Assembly (NCBI GenBank): GCA_963969595.1
Contig: OZ018410.1
Coordinates: forward strand, 42,451,413 to 42,515,412
From: Neckera pumila
Taxonomy: Eukaryota > Streptophyta > Bryopsida > Hypnales > Neckeraceae
Direction: 5' to 3'
Length of the DNA: 64,000 bases
Below, piece after piece: positions 1 through 11,374 of this stretch (positions within the stretch are counted from its first letter, which is position 1; each line of letters opens with the position of its first letter). The position numbers were made by a program, and so were the translations under genes. The notes below the pieces were generated by a model. It ran no database searches, was not told the DNA's origin, and saw only the letters and a list, made by a program, of their open reading frames with translations.

Positions 1-1962
1 AATACATTATAGAGCTAAAAACAACTTTCATCCCTCTTTTATATAAGAAAAATTGTCTTCAAAATTAGCAAAAATCTTTGAAAAAATAATTCTTTATTAA
101 AAGTTCATTTCTCTTGAATATTGATGCAATAATCATCTAAATTTATTCTCTATAAATATTTGAAAAGAAAAACATGTCATTTCAACCTACTCTAGAAATC
201 ATTTCATATGTTATTTGAGTTGAATTTTTTTGGCATTTGAAACCTATAGTCATTATTAAAGAAAGCTCAAAATGATAGGTTGAAATTATAGTTTACTAAA
301 AAATAAATGGGGGGTCAAAAAATCACTTGGATACACATTGTTTATTATAGATACACTAAATGACCTCCCCATAAGTTATAGAATACACAATTTGTAATTT
401 TTGCACTTGGCCAAATGTATTGATTTTGTATCTAAATAGTTGCATTTTTTTATTTTTGAAGATGTGATATAGGGTGATTGCATGAAAGACTGGTACTGAA
501 ACATTGTCCCAGAAGCAGTGCCAAAGCTTCCTTTTGCAATAAGTTTTGAAGCATGACTTGCATGAACTTGAAATTTTTATTGGAGATTCTTCTTATGAGT
601 TTAATCATATCTTATATTTTTCAGAAATATTCAAAAATAATTTTTTATTTAAAAATCATATAAACTAATATGTCACATTTTGAGTTTTAGGAGTTTTTAC
701 TACGTAAGGAGTCCCCAAATTTAATGATATGGAGCTGAAATTTCTATGGTCTATTCCCATAGTAGGAAGTCATGTTTCTACTAAGGGGCATTAAAAAACA
801 TTTTATTTTATATCTTCTATGTCCATGCAAAGAGGGCTCCTTTGCGCGCGCAATTCTGAGCACTAAAGATGGTTTCAACATTATTTTTTTGGTGAAATCT
901 CATTACCATGAAGTCTTCCACAATGGCATTTTTTAGTTTTAAGAAAAAATTATTTTCCCTATTTTCTACAAATTAAAACGTCAAAGTATGTATTTTCTTG
1001 AAAATTTCAGCTCATCTTTTTTGTGAATAACTTTTGACCTAGATTTTTTAGGTTTGAAATTTTGGTGATGTGCTATTTTTAGTGTCATACTAATTATCCA
1101 TATTTTATTTTATTTTTAAAAATTTATATGCAAAAGCTCATAGTACTAGGAGTACTAGCCAAAATGGAACAAAAACAGAAGGTCATTCATGCAATGACCC
1201 TATACCATTTCTAGAAGCGGTTCTAGGCTCTTTTTTTTTGCGTAATTGTATAATGTAAATCTTCCATTTTTGTCACCAATAGTGATTCTAATATGCATGA
1301 TGAGATTACAAATTCACTTCAAATTTGTAGGAATTTCCACTCTTAGAATATGAAATCATCCCTAAAGGTCATGGACATTAATTTCATAATATTTTAGTAG
1401 CTTTGAAGTTAGAATTGAAGTAGTATCTACTTGACATTGATTTAAGATTGTGTTAGCTTTTTGTTATTTTTTCTGGAAATTCGATCAATATTATCATTAA
1501 CTTTGTCAATCTAATAAGTGATATGTGGAGATGCTTTGCATTAGCCTACTTTAATAATATTGATTTGAAAGCATTCATAGAGTAAGACTTAGTTTACTTT
1601 ACATGATTTGAGAATGCCTCTAATTTAGCAATCTTCTAGTCTGTAGAGAAGATGCCTTCTCGGGAAAGCCTCAAAAACCAAGTGAGTCCAAAGGTAGGAT
1701 TTTGTAAACTTCAAAATATATAAAAAATGGACCACTAATAAAGACAAGTAGTTCTAAAACATCCCTCAAAGATGATTGCAAAAATGAGTAGGTGGTTTTG
1801 TTCTATTTTGGCAAAAATTGAATCTGATGTTGAGTACTATGAGTACTAGAAGGAAAAGCTCAATGGTCAATTTTGGGCTATTGATTATAGTATAGATCTA
1901 TTGCACTATCAACAAGTGTCACTACACAATATACTGAAAAATGGATATATCAAGGTTTTATT
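1..1962. other. AT-rich intergenic region with a dispersed-repeat copy
   Basis: No coding region is supported here. About 480-1140 is one copy of an interspersed repeat (called R1 here). It shares long similarity with 60380-60970, including a segment around 'aggagtccccaaatttaatg' and another around 'tggtgaaatctcattaccat'. Related or partial copies occur near 3560-4220 and, inverted, near 55780-56560. No terminal repeats were recognised, so the class is unknown. Confidence 0.5.
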
Positions 1963-2070
1963 ACTAGAAGAAAACCTTATTGCTCACAACACAATCTACA
2001 TGACGTTTATGTTTTCTATAACATAAACATCATATAGATTGTGTTGAGAGCAACAAGGTTTTCTTCTAGT
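1963..2070. repeat. 108-bp foldback, two 51-bp arms with a 6-bp loop
   Basis: The left arm is 1963-2013, the loop 2014-2019 and the right arm 2020-2070. The arms are near-perfect inverted copies with only a few mismatches. The ends read ACTAGAAGAAAACC / GGTTTTCTTCTAGT, which resembles the ends of the CACTA-like element 125 bp downstream, so this may be a tiny foldback derivative of that family. A transcript would form one long hairpin. Confidence 0.8.
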
Positions 2071-2195
2071 GTATTTTATAATAAATCTACCATAGTAGAA
2101 AAAAACTCCTAAATTTGGCCATTTGTGCATAAGGATTTGATGGTGATCAGATTCCACCAAAAAAATGAGGTCAAAATCATCTTTATTGTTCAATA

Positions 2196-4715
2196 CACTA
2201 TAAGAAACTTGTGTTTTTTGTGATGTCAGAGCAAAAACACGCAATGTCCGACCCTAAATAGAATATGTCCGACAGAACATCCAAATGTCAAGTTCACAGA
2301 TGCCGCATAAATGTTGACTTCTATAGACATTGGGGATGACAAGCCAGGGTTTCATTGAAAACAAGTGTATGCTATCAATAACGGTGACGTTTTATTTGAC
2401 ATCAAATAGAGACATTCTATGATTTTTGAAGCATCCGAAACAACATGAATTGCCACGTCAGCAAGTTGACCCATTTTGACTTTAAATAAATAAAAATAAT
2501 TTATTGGGTCTGTTATAGAAATCTTGCCTGGGATTAAAAAAAAGGAGGATGGGTAGCCACAAGGCAGGCTTTGGAAAAAAAAAGGATGATGTGATGTTTG
2601 ATGTGGCATGCTTTGTAGAAATTGATTGACGTGGCATTAAATGATGCTGGCGTGGCATGCCACGTCAGCATAGGGATGTAGTGCTTTACATATTTTATGC
2701 TTTTTTTGGAGACATCGATAGAGACATCAATATGTTTTTGGAGACGTAGTCTAAGATGTCAAATGTCTTCGAAGATGTAACCTAAGACGTTACAACATAT
2801 TTGGAGACGTAGTTAGAGACATTAGGATGTCTATAGAGATGTCTACGGAGACTTCAAGATGTTTTGAGAGACATAACTTGGAGCAATTATAAACATGGCA
2901 GGGATGTCAAACGCATGTCACAATCAACATTAGACACCACTACCTTTGTCTCCCAATGAATGTTTGGAAGACACTGATATTCCACGAGAAGACATAGAAG
3001 TGGACAACTCCACTCTATCTTTTTGATGTCTTGTTGGACATCTGCGTGCTCCCCTCACAAAACCGTAATTCTTGCATTTTATATATTCCACATGGTTTGT
3101 CTTCCCTCCTACCACCCTACTTATATAAAAACCTTGTCTTCTCCTCTCTACATACTCACATCAAGTGGCTTTTAAAGCCACGTGAGATGGTGGCCAAATA
3201 TGTTGTATTTTATATGGCGTATTATATATGGTATGTATATGTTGTATGGCATATGTATATGTTGTATTTTGTATGTCAAATGGCCAAATATGTTGTATTT
3301 TGTATGTTATATTATGTGTGGTATGTATATGCTGTATGGCGTATATGTTGTATTTTGTATGTTATATTATGTGTGGTATGTATATGCTATATGGCGTATA
3401 TGTTGTATTTTGTATGTTATATTATGTGTGGTATGTATATGATGTATGGCGTATATGTTGTATTTTGTATGGCATGTATGGCGTATTATATATGACATAT
3501 TTTGTATGGTAAACTGTGTACTATATATTGTGTAGGACATATTATATTAGACATTATAGAATGCACCTCTGGGTGAATGCAAGAAACACTTGTACTATTT
3601 TTTGTCACACCTTGCATGCTGATTTGTTTTTTAGGCATAACTTTTGCCTATAGAATCCAAATGACTTAAGATTTATAGGAAAGATGCTCATGACCACTAT
3701 ACACCTTGCCTAATTTTTTGGCAATTTTCAAAAATGTTTTACTAAATAAAAACAGCCCCCAATTTTATGTCACAAATTCCAATTTGGAGTTTTTTAGTAC
3801 TATTTTGTACCCAAAAATCGAATTTGGAGCTGACATTTGGAGGAAATAGTCTTCTAGTAGACTTATAGCTATGTAGGGAAGGAATTCTAAAATTACTTAA
3901 TTATGTATTGTATGGAAGTTCACAAATAGAGCTTTTTTCTTCTTACATTTTAGAATATATAAAATATTATTTTGGTGGTTCTTTTGGTGAATGACCATCT
4001 CCATAGAGTTATTACAAATGGGAATTTTTATTTAATTAATTTAATTAATTTTACTATTTTTAACTAATTAAAGCATCAAAGTGTCTATTTTCTTGAAATT
4101 TGGCACTTTCTAGTTCTTCCACTTAGGGAATTTTTCTATGCTTTTCCTTCCCAGGGTTTCTTCATCTTAAAGGTATATACATTGACCATATTTTAAAAAA
4201 AAGTTAATTATTTTTCTATGCTTAAAGTACTTCAAAAAAAAAGCATCAAATAGTCTAGACGTTGGTCTCTGAAAACATCTAGACACCTAAACACCACTAC
4301 CTTGGTCTTTGAAAACATCTAGACGTCAAAGTGGACGTCTTCAACGACAATATTAAGATTCTTGGATAGCATAGAATTGTGCTGACTAGGTATGCCACGT
4401 CACTTTCCCCGACACCACGTCAGGTGTCACCTCAAATGCCACGTCATGGATAAAATGGATGAAAAAAAATCCTATGTGGCTGCCCGTGTTGGCGTGGCGC
4501 TCATGTGGCTGCCACATGTCAAACTTTTAGTACCCCGTTGACCCATGTTTTGTTGGATGTTTGATCAAAAACAATGTCTGGCAAAATTTTTGACGTTTTT
4601 TAGGTGTTAATCTTGATGTAAAAAAAACGGTGTCTACGTAGACATGAAAAAACATCTAACACAACATCCTGACGCAAAATCCAGACACAAAAAAAAACAC
4701 GGGTTTCTTCTAGTA
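2196..4715. mobile_element. CACTA-like element, non-autonomous, ATA target duplication
   Basis: The left end is CACTATAAGAAACTTGTG and the right end, read inward on the other strand, is TACTAGAAGAAACCCGTG. Both are flanked by ATA (2193-2195 and 4716-4718), the 3-bp target duplication expected of CACTA elements. Both subterminal zones carry many short GACGT/GATGTC/GAGACG motifs, another CACTA habit. No transposase reading frame is present. The interior contains a TATA-like segment near 3118-3126, a 55-bp minisatellite and an R1-like stretch at 3560-4220. The first base of the two ends differs (C versus T), so the exact right end could be a few bases off. Confidence 0.6.
3195..3530. repeat. 55-bp minisatellite inside the CACTA-like element
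   Basis: Units begin at 3286, 3341, 3396 and 3451, exactly 55 bp apart, with degenerate units on both sides. The unit is made of TATG/GTAT-like words. All three forward frames stay open through the core because the unit lacks TAA, TAG and TGA on this strand. The resulting Tyr/Cys/Val/Met-rich frames are a by-product of composition, not evidence of a gene. Confidence 0.85.
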
Positions 4716-4721
4716 ATAGTG

Positions 4722-6660
4722 TGTGGCCAAGGAGCCTTATATATACAAACGTGGAGGCCATAAAATAATGTGTTTTTAGATGCCTCTCATATGAAACATA
4801 CTTGCCAATTCTAGAAATAGACTACAAAAATTTAAACTCTACATCATTAATTTTAGGCACTTGATAGTGTAAGTTCAAAATCCCTAAACCTAAAAGTGTG
4901 ACAAATGAGAAAGATTGAATTTTAAGTATAGAATGATTTTTTCAAACTATAAAAAAAAGATTAAAAAAAAAAAATTTGAGACAACCATCTCTAATTTAAA
5001 TTTCAAGTTCATTGGGATTATACTTCAGAAGTTATAGTAGAAGACAACTTCGTCACGCATTATGTGACATAATTAAGGACCAATGTTTCTTGCAAATACC
5101 CACAAACATCATACAAGTGAAGCTTATAAATACTAAATCCCATTGTTTTGCACTTGCACAAGGTTTTAGAAGTCAAGCATCCAGGTATGAATAAGTTTGG
5201 GAAAATATTGCGAGTTTGAGGGTATTTATCGCCTCTAGTGTATTATAATGGGAGGTTGCCTTTTTCTTTGGTTTCAGATCCATTGTATGATTTTCCTTTG
5301 GATCTACTACATCTTCGTCTATGTTGTTTTGTATATTGTTTTGGAGTTTGTGATCAAGTGGGAGCTTGACATATGTGTAACTAAGATTTTTAGTAGATTT
5401 CTTGCATCACGTTGCTTTTGCATTATGTGGATTTGGAATTGAGGGTTGCTTGGCATAGCCATCATGCATTTAAAGATGTTGTATGTTGTGTTTGGATCTA
5501 GGGTTTAGAGAGGTCTTGTAATTTAGATCATCTGCTACAATTGAAAGAATCTACTTTAGATTGAGAAGCCATTTGGGGGTAAGTTTTGGAGGTGTTATAT
5601 TGGATTTGGTTTGGATTAGGTGTATGGGGTATATATTTAGAAGAATTTGTCTCTTTTTATTTCTTTGGTAGTGCAGAGGCATGTGAGTAGAGCAAAGTTT
5701 GTTTGTTGGAATAGGAGTTTTTATGTTTATGAAATGAGGATAGAGTAAGATGACAAGTTTGAGAAATTTTCAATTGGTATGTATATTGTAGGTTTTCATT
5801 GAATGTGTTAGGTGTATATTACATTAGAAAATTTTTTAGCCCTCAACGAGGCCGCTATTCTTGCACCCCCGTGGTGCAATTATGGAAAATAAAATAAAAT
5901 AAATTTGAAAATTTGAAATGTGATGTGGTCGCGTTGTTGCCATGTCAGCGTTGTTGGTGCCACGTCAGCGCCACGTCAAATTGAATATTTTTTTCATATT
6001 TTTTTTTCCTGTCATTGCCTCCCGTAGGTGCCGAAAATCACGCATTAGCACTCTTTTTGAAGGCTGAATATTTTTGAATGTAATGATGCTATAGAGTATT
6101 GAATGATGCTATAGAGTGTTGAATGATGTTTTTATTATAAAATATGTTGAAGTTGTAAGGTTCTTTGAAGCTGATTAGTTTGTTACTCTATTTGTGGCAG
6201 GCTAAAGGGTGTTTCAATTTAGAAATGTGTATTGTGTTTTTGTTGAAAAGTGGCAAGTGAATTTTCCTTGTATATTTTTTTTTTTGCATTTGAATATTTC
6301 CCTCTAACTTGTAATTGAATGAGTTGAAGTTTGAATCAAAAAAAACAAATTCAAAGTACTAAAGGATATAGTTTAATCAACCTATCCTTGATTAATTAGT
6401 TGTTTTGGGAGAATTACATAAGATTAAGATTACATCTTAATTCTCCTTCATATAAAACAATAGGCCCCATTTAATACTCCTTTGTGCGCATGTGGGTTCA
6501 AAAAAACACTATATAGGCTTTCTTTGAGGGAGCCTTGTTCAATTTAAGAGAGCAAGTTTTCTAGACTTTAGCAAAGACCCTAATAAAGGGAATCACAATA
6601 CCACACCTATGATTCCCCTAGTTCAATGAAGATTTCATATAGCCTAGTCTGATTGCATAA
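4722..6660. other. AT-rich intergenic region, no supported gene
   Basis: Short open frames near 5012-5194 and 5248-5442 have no recognisable features. A stretch around 5930-5970 repeats GCCACGTCAGCG-like words, similar to words at 2640-2665 and 4400-4500, which suggests more transposon debris. Nothing else is supported. Confidence 0.5.
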
Positions 6661-6858
6661 CCAACTTTCCTACCCTAAACTAGTGGAAGCTTTTGTATTC
6701 ATTGTTTGAATTGAGTAAGCCTTCTCCCAAATTTGATGATGAATAGACTTGTTGTTATTCCCCCTAAAGCTTCTTTGCTCAAAATTATGTCCACTAATTG
6801 AATCAAAGCAAAAGAATTTCTTACATTGAGTGATAATTGCATAACATTCATGAAGAAA

Positions 6859-7095
6859 CGGCATTATTCATCCTCTGAAAGAATCTTCACTGTGAACAAA
6901 AGTATTTTATTTTAACCATACCGATACCTTTTGGACTCCTATAAGTTGTCCTTCCGTCTCTTCAAGTCTGCACTGCGGTATGCTCTCCATCATCCTAATA
7001 GCTTCAAGTAAGCCTATACATGATTTCTTCAAATAGAATTGTCTTTCAACTAAGTTCAAGAATGTTACATAATCTGAACATTCTCTTTCATGCAA
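6859..7095 (-). CDS. Possible 3' coding exons of an unrecognised minus-strand gene (tentative)
   Basis: I do not recognise this. A minus-strand frame over about 6921-7095 reads through a peptide containing KKSCIGLLEAIRMME and EETEGQLIGVQK. It is followed by a possible donor (CCAAAAG|GTATCG) and, about 45 bases on, a good acceptor (GATTCTTTCAG). The join would add RMNNAVSS and a stop near 6850. The intron would be unusually short and no upstream exon was found. It could be a pseudogene piece or chance. It lies beyond the 3' end of the NPF gene on the same strand. Confidence 0.2.
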
Positions 7096-7937
7096 TTTGT
7101 ATGTCCAGGTTTAGATATAATTAGCACAGCACAATCCTAGCTTAGTCTTGAGATCAATCGCTTCATGGACAAGTCACAAACTCAAACAACTCAAAACATA
7201 TACCCTGGAGTTTCTAATTGCTCAACACAGAGGCGGCAGCAAATTTTGTAAAATTGACAAAAATTCTTGTCATCAGTTGCATAAATTTATACGTCTGAAT
7301 TATGTACAAATCAGAGTTCACATGGAGCTAGCCAAAGAGGCTTCAACAACAAAAAGCCATGTCGCAGCAAGGGCCACATCCACAACCTTCCAAGCCTGCC
7401 AAAAGCTACCTTCAAACCGTGGAACAGGAGAATTAAATACATCTCAATCATTCTTAAAACTGCGGCAATACCTAAAAGACAGCCACTTCAATTTCTTCGT
7501 CAAATTCTTGACCCGATCAGAAATGGCAATGCCAGAGCTTCCTTTGCTGAATTGCCAGCGGGAAATTCACTAAGCCAATACTTATGTTATAGTCGGCAAT
7601 GACCTCCACGTCTCCAATGATGGATCAAGTCCCACATTTTACAAGGCCAAATTCTTTGCCGAATTCTTGAGCCAATCGAAAATGGCAACATCAGCGTTTG
7701 CCAAAAAAAAACTTTGATGTAGCTGGAAATTATGGCAGAGGATTACAGAACGACCTAGCTCCAGTTGTGCAACAATGAACCGAATCCCACACATTGCAAG
7801 GCTCTTTTCGAAGGATGCTCTGAACTCTGTCAACGTTGAAGGATTTTGTGAATTCAGTCAAATCTCCGAAGCCCAATGAAGAGAGATATCAATCCTTCAA
7901 CTTATGCAACCCGAAGTGTGAGCTTGCAGAGAGAGGA
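7096..7937 (-). other. 3' flank / probable 3' UTR of the NPF gene
   Basis: This stretch lies directly downstream of the NPF stop codon on the minus strand. It is less AT-rich than the surrounding repeats. It holds degenerate internal repeats: 'gaattcttgagccaatcg' near 7660 resembles 'aaattcttgacccgatcag' near 7501. An open plus-strand frame over 7148-7573 has no family features and I do not count it as a gene. No polyadenylation signal can be assigned with confidence. Confidence 0.4.
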
Positions 7938-10900
7938 TCATACCAGGATCCGAGAATCCGGGATTTCAGGATACATCGTCTTCGTCCCCACCGTGGCGAT
8001 ATTGATGAACTCTTTATACTCATAAAACCTCACAGTAATCAAGTAAACAGCGAAGTTCATCAAGCTCAGAACAGCCATGAGCAAGTAGAAGTAATTCAAA
8101 TGGTTTTGATCAAGATTCTCCTCCTGCAACCATCCTTTCCCACTCACACTCTTCGTAATCCCATTCACAGCTTCCATAAACCCTCCATTCTGAAACAATC
8201 CCAAGGCAATTGGCAACATAGACACCGCCGTCCCCGTGCTCCGCATCCTTACCGGCGACTCGTAGTAGAAAAACTCAAACAACCCCGCGTGCGCAAAGAA
8301 GATCGCTGTGCCCATGATCACCAGAATCGGCAATTGCCAGAAGATGCTCAGCCCTGCACGGGAAGATCTCGCAACATCCAAACGAATGGTCTCTAGAAGC
8401 GCAGCATAGGCTAACCCTACCACGGAAAGCGCCAACCCTGTTCCAATGCGTTGTAAGTGCGATAAGCCGTGTTGGTTTCCAGTGAAGCGGTGGAGAATTG
8501 GCACCAGGAAGAAATCGTAAGCTGCGACTTCGAGCAAGACTACGGCGATGGCGATGGCGGACAGAGTAGCGGGCGGCATTAAGTAGTGCGTGGAGCCGAT
8601 GCGACGCTCCATGGTGTAGCCTTGTGCTGTGGTCCAGGTTTGGACTTGCGCAAGGACCATGTAGAGAAGCATGGTGCTGAAGGCCATGGGGAGGCAGCGG
8701 AGGAGGCCCTTCAGTTCTTCAACCTGAGTTACGGTACAGAGGCGCCAGGGGCTGGGATTCATGGTGCCATCTGAAATTGCAGCTTTATCCAACCATCTGC
8801 AAAACCAGACCAGGGATTGAAATTAGCGTAGCTTCTGATTGTAATTCATACCGACTTGAAAGGAAATTCAGGATTTGAATGAATCAGGGACTAATCGACA
8901 TGAGTAATTCAAGCTCGAGTGATACTTACGACGAGGGAGAGTTTGATCATGTTTGAAACACTGATAAATGACTTAAAGGACGCTGGTCACGTTTTCGTGA
9001 TTTAAGCTTAAGGACTCCAAACTTTTGAAGGAATTTCAGAATTGGAATGAGAGAGGTCAACCTATCAACATGAGTGCTTGATGTGCTTGATGGGAGAGTA
9101 TGTTTACGTGATTTAAGGTTAACAAATTCTTGAACGAATTTCAGACTTTGAATAAAAGAGGTCAACCGATTGACCTAATTGATTCAAGCTCGAGTGCTTC
9201 CTTCCAAATCCGGAGAGTATGAGATCACACATACCTCAATCCCTTGGTATGTCGCAGCACGTAATACGGCATTCCCTCTTGCACCTCCTCGTCCTCATGC
9301 AACTCCCTTCCATCCTTCGTCACATTCAGCTTCCGATTTCTCACCGCCACCACGACCACCTGCACCATCCTCACCACCGCATTCCGCCCTCTATTTTTCT
9401 GATGCCTGTACCGCCCACTCCCCGCCAGAAACCCCAGCGTGGCCAGCACCATGGCCAGTCCGAGGGCTGAAAAAGACCACGTCCAGGACACATTCTCCCC
9501 GAGGTGTACCACGAGCGTGGTGGCCACGATCCCGCCACAGGTGATGGAGACCACCAGCCAGTTGAAGAAGGAAGGGGTCTGGGAGCGCTCCAGGGGATCC
9601 TCCTGGTCGAACTGGTCGCCGGCGAAGGAAGAGAGGCAAGGGCGGATGGAGCCCGCGCCGATGGCGATGAGGTAGAGGGAGAACATGCAGACGGTGTATT
9701 GGGTAGGGGTGGCGGGGGAGCAGGTGGTCGGGGAGTTGGGAATGCAAGAGGGGGCGAGAGGAGGGACGGCGGAGGAGATGATCAAGAGGGAGGCGCCCTG
9801 GGAAACGGGAATGGGAGTGTTAATGTGTGGAAATATATCAGAAGGTTGATCAGAGCAATACCCTGATGTCAAGGTTTGGATTTCATAAGACTGATCAAAG
9901 CAAAAACCCTAATGCATGTCAAGGTTTGGATCTCATAAAATTGATCAAAGCAAAATCCTGACTGATGAGGTTTGGATCTCATCAGATCAGATTGATTCAA
10001 GCAAAACCCTAATTTCAAGGATAAATCCAGGACCTCGGAACATTATAAGGTTGAACATTATAAGGCAGAATCCCAGATGTCATGGTCTGGATTTCATGAG
10101 ATTGATCAAAGGAAAACCCGAATGTCAAGGTTTGAATCTCACAAGATTGATCGCATCATACAGTCACTAATGTACACTAAAACGTGGGGTCCCAATTTTT
10201 CCACTGTGTCAGAGTTCGAATGTGTGAAAAATGTGCGATAATCAACGACATTATGGCAAGCATGCAGGATATTTTTAGAGTGTCACTTTCGAGACCGTCA
10301 TAATAAAGAATCTGTGATTTTGTAAACCGTGCTATTTAATGCATGGTAATGTGGCCAGGTTTTCTAGGATCTATCTGCCTTTGCGAGTGGATATAAGTTA
10401 CTACTACTGGTGAGTGTGTCAGTCTGTAATCTGAGATGGAGGAAGTCCATGGCAATTAGGGTTGGTGTGCATAACATACCACAAGCTCGATGAGCATGGC
10501 AATGACGATGGTCCAGAAATTGCCGAGAAAAGCGTCGGACATGAGCCCTCCCAGCAACGACGTGAGATACGAAGCGCCCCAGTAGTTGGACAATGCAGTA
10601 GCTGCAGGGATGGCCGTCATGTGCATGGGACCCAGCAAGTATAAGCTCAAGTTGAACGCAATTCCCAAGTTCACCACCGCCTCAAACATGGCGGCCCCTG
10701 CAGTACGTGGACACAAAACACATTCAATTCACTATCTTAACAACTGGTCACTCCCATAAACAAGCCGCAGCATACTCTTCAACAAACGCTTTCAATATTG
10801 GAGAAGGATAACAGTTTAATTTCATCTTCATGCTTTGCGATTACAGATCGACTCATACAACTTCATGGTTCTCATTTGGAAGACTCAGCTCCCTCCATTA

Positions 10901-11374
10901 GAGAATTGAGAGAGGATGGCCAAATCAACCACCAGTTTGACCCGGACCCTCCTAGCTATTGTTTTTCCCATTTCAACAGTGGAAGCTAGCATTGAAGAAT
11001 TGCCTGCTAAACTACTCTGATGCAAGTGAGCTGGTATTGCAGATGAGCTTTTGGTTCAAGTGCAATGATAGAATGATGCAATGGTATATTCTTCTAAGTC
11101 AGGTCGACTCACCAAATAGAGTTGGTGCGGCCTTCCATCCTCCCGTGGTGGCCATGTTGGCAGGGCGTCCTTTGAAATCCACGGAGCCATCTGCGGTCGT
11201 GGTAATGGTGGGCTCGTTTGTAGGCTCGGAGGCCACACTATCTACTCGACTACTCGGCTGCCGTTGCTGCACCTGGTTCACCAAAGTTAACCGAAGGTCA
11301 CGACTGATGTTACGTTGTTCAAGCTTTTGCTGCTGCTTCCCTTTGTTTCTAGCTTGACACGCCAATACATACAT
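7938..11374 (-). CDS. NRT1/PTR family (NPF) transporter, four exons, 633 aa
   Basis: This is a plasma- or vacuolar-membrane transporter of the NPF/peptide-transporter family, whose members move nitrate, peptides, hormones or glucosinolates, usually with protons. Exons are 11113-11374, 10480-10697, 9235-9797 and 7938-8796. All introns are GT..AG (415, 682 and 438 bp) and the phases join perfectly (1, 0, 2). An in-frame TGA directly precedes the ATG. Hallmarks in order: SVDFKGRP then TTGGWKAAP before helix 1 (residues ~64-85), HMTAIPAATALSNYWGAS, LGGLMSDAFLGNFWT, LYLIAIGAGSIRPCLSSF with AGDQFD, then LRHTKGLRWLDKAAI spanning the last splice, WRLCTVTQVEELK, and QGYTMERRIG. Length is close to the usual ~570-620 aa, with a long polar N-terminus. 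The ExxER/K proton-coupling motif of helix 1 is degenerate (A90-M-F-E93-A94). The substrate and subfamily cannot be told. The family call is near certain. Confidence 0.93.
8850..9200. repeat. Degenerate tandem repeats in NPF intron 3
   Basis: Roughly three diverged ~130-150-bp units share phrases such as 'ttcaagctcgagtg' (near 8908 and 9183), 'cgtgatttaag' (near 8995 and 9107) and 'gaggtcaacc' (near 9053 and 9159). They fill most of the 438-bp intron. Confidence 0.6.
9838..10160. repeat. Minisatellite-like repeats in NPF intron 2
   Basis: Five or so imperfect units of about 45-60 bp share 'tcaaggtttggatctcat', 'aagattgatcaaagc' and 'aaaaccctaatg'. Spacing is irregular. They explain short open frames in this intron and are not coding. 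Confidence 0.75.

Noticed and set aside
3031..3512. Three overlapping plus-strand ORFs of 86-154 codons
   Set aside because: All are produced by the stop-free 55-bp minisatellite; no start context, domain or splice signal.
7148..7573. 141-codon plus-strand ORF
   Set aside because: It lies in the 3' flank of the NPF gene on the other strand, with no recognisable domain; the composition fits UTR.
9391..9866. Proline/arginine/histidine-rich ORFs on both strands
   Set aside because: Alternate frames of NPF exon 3, whose correct frame has clear family motifs.
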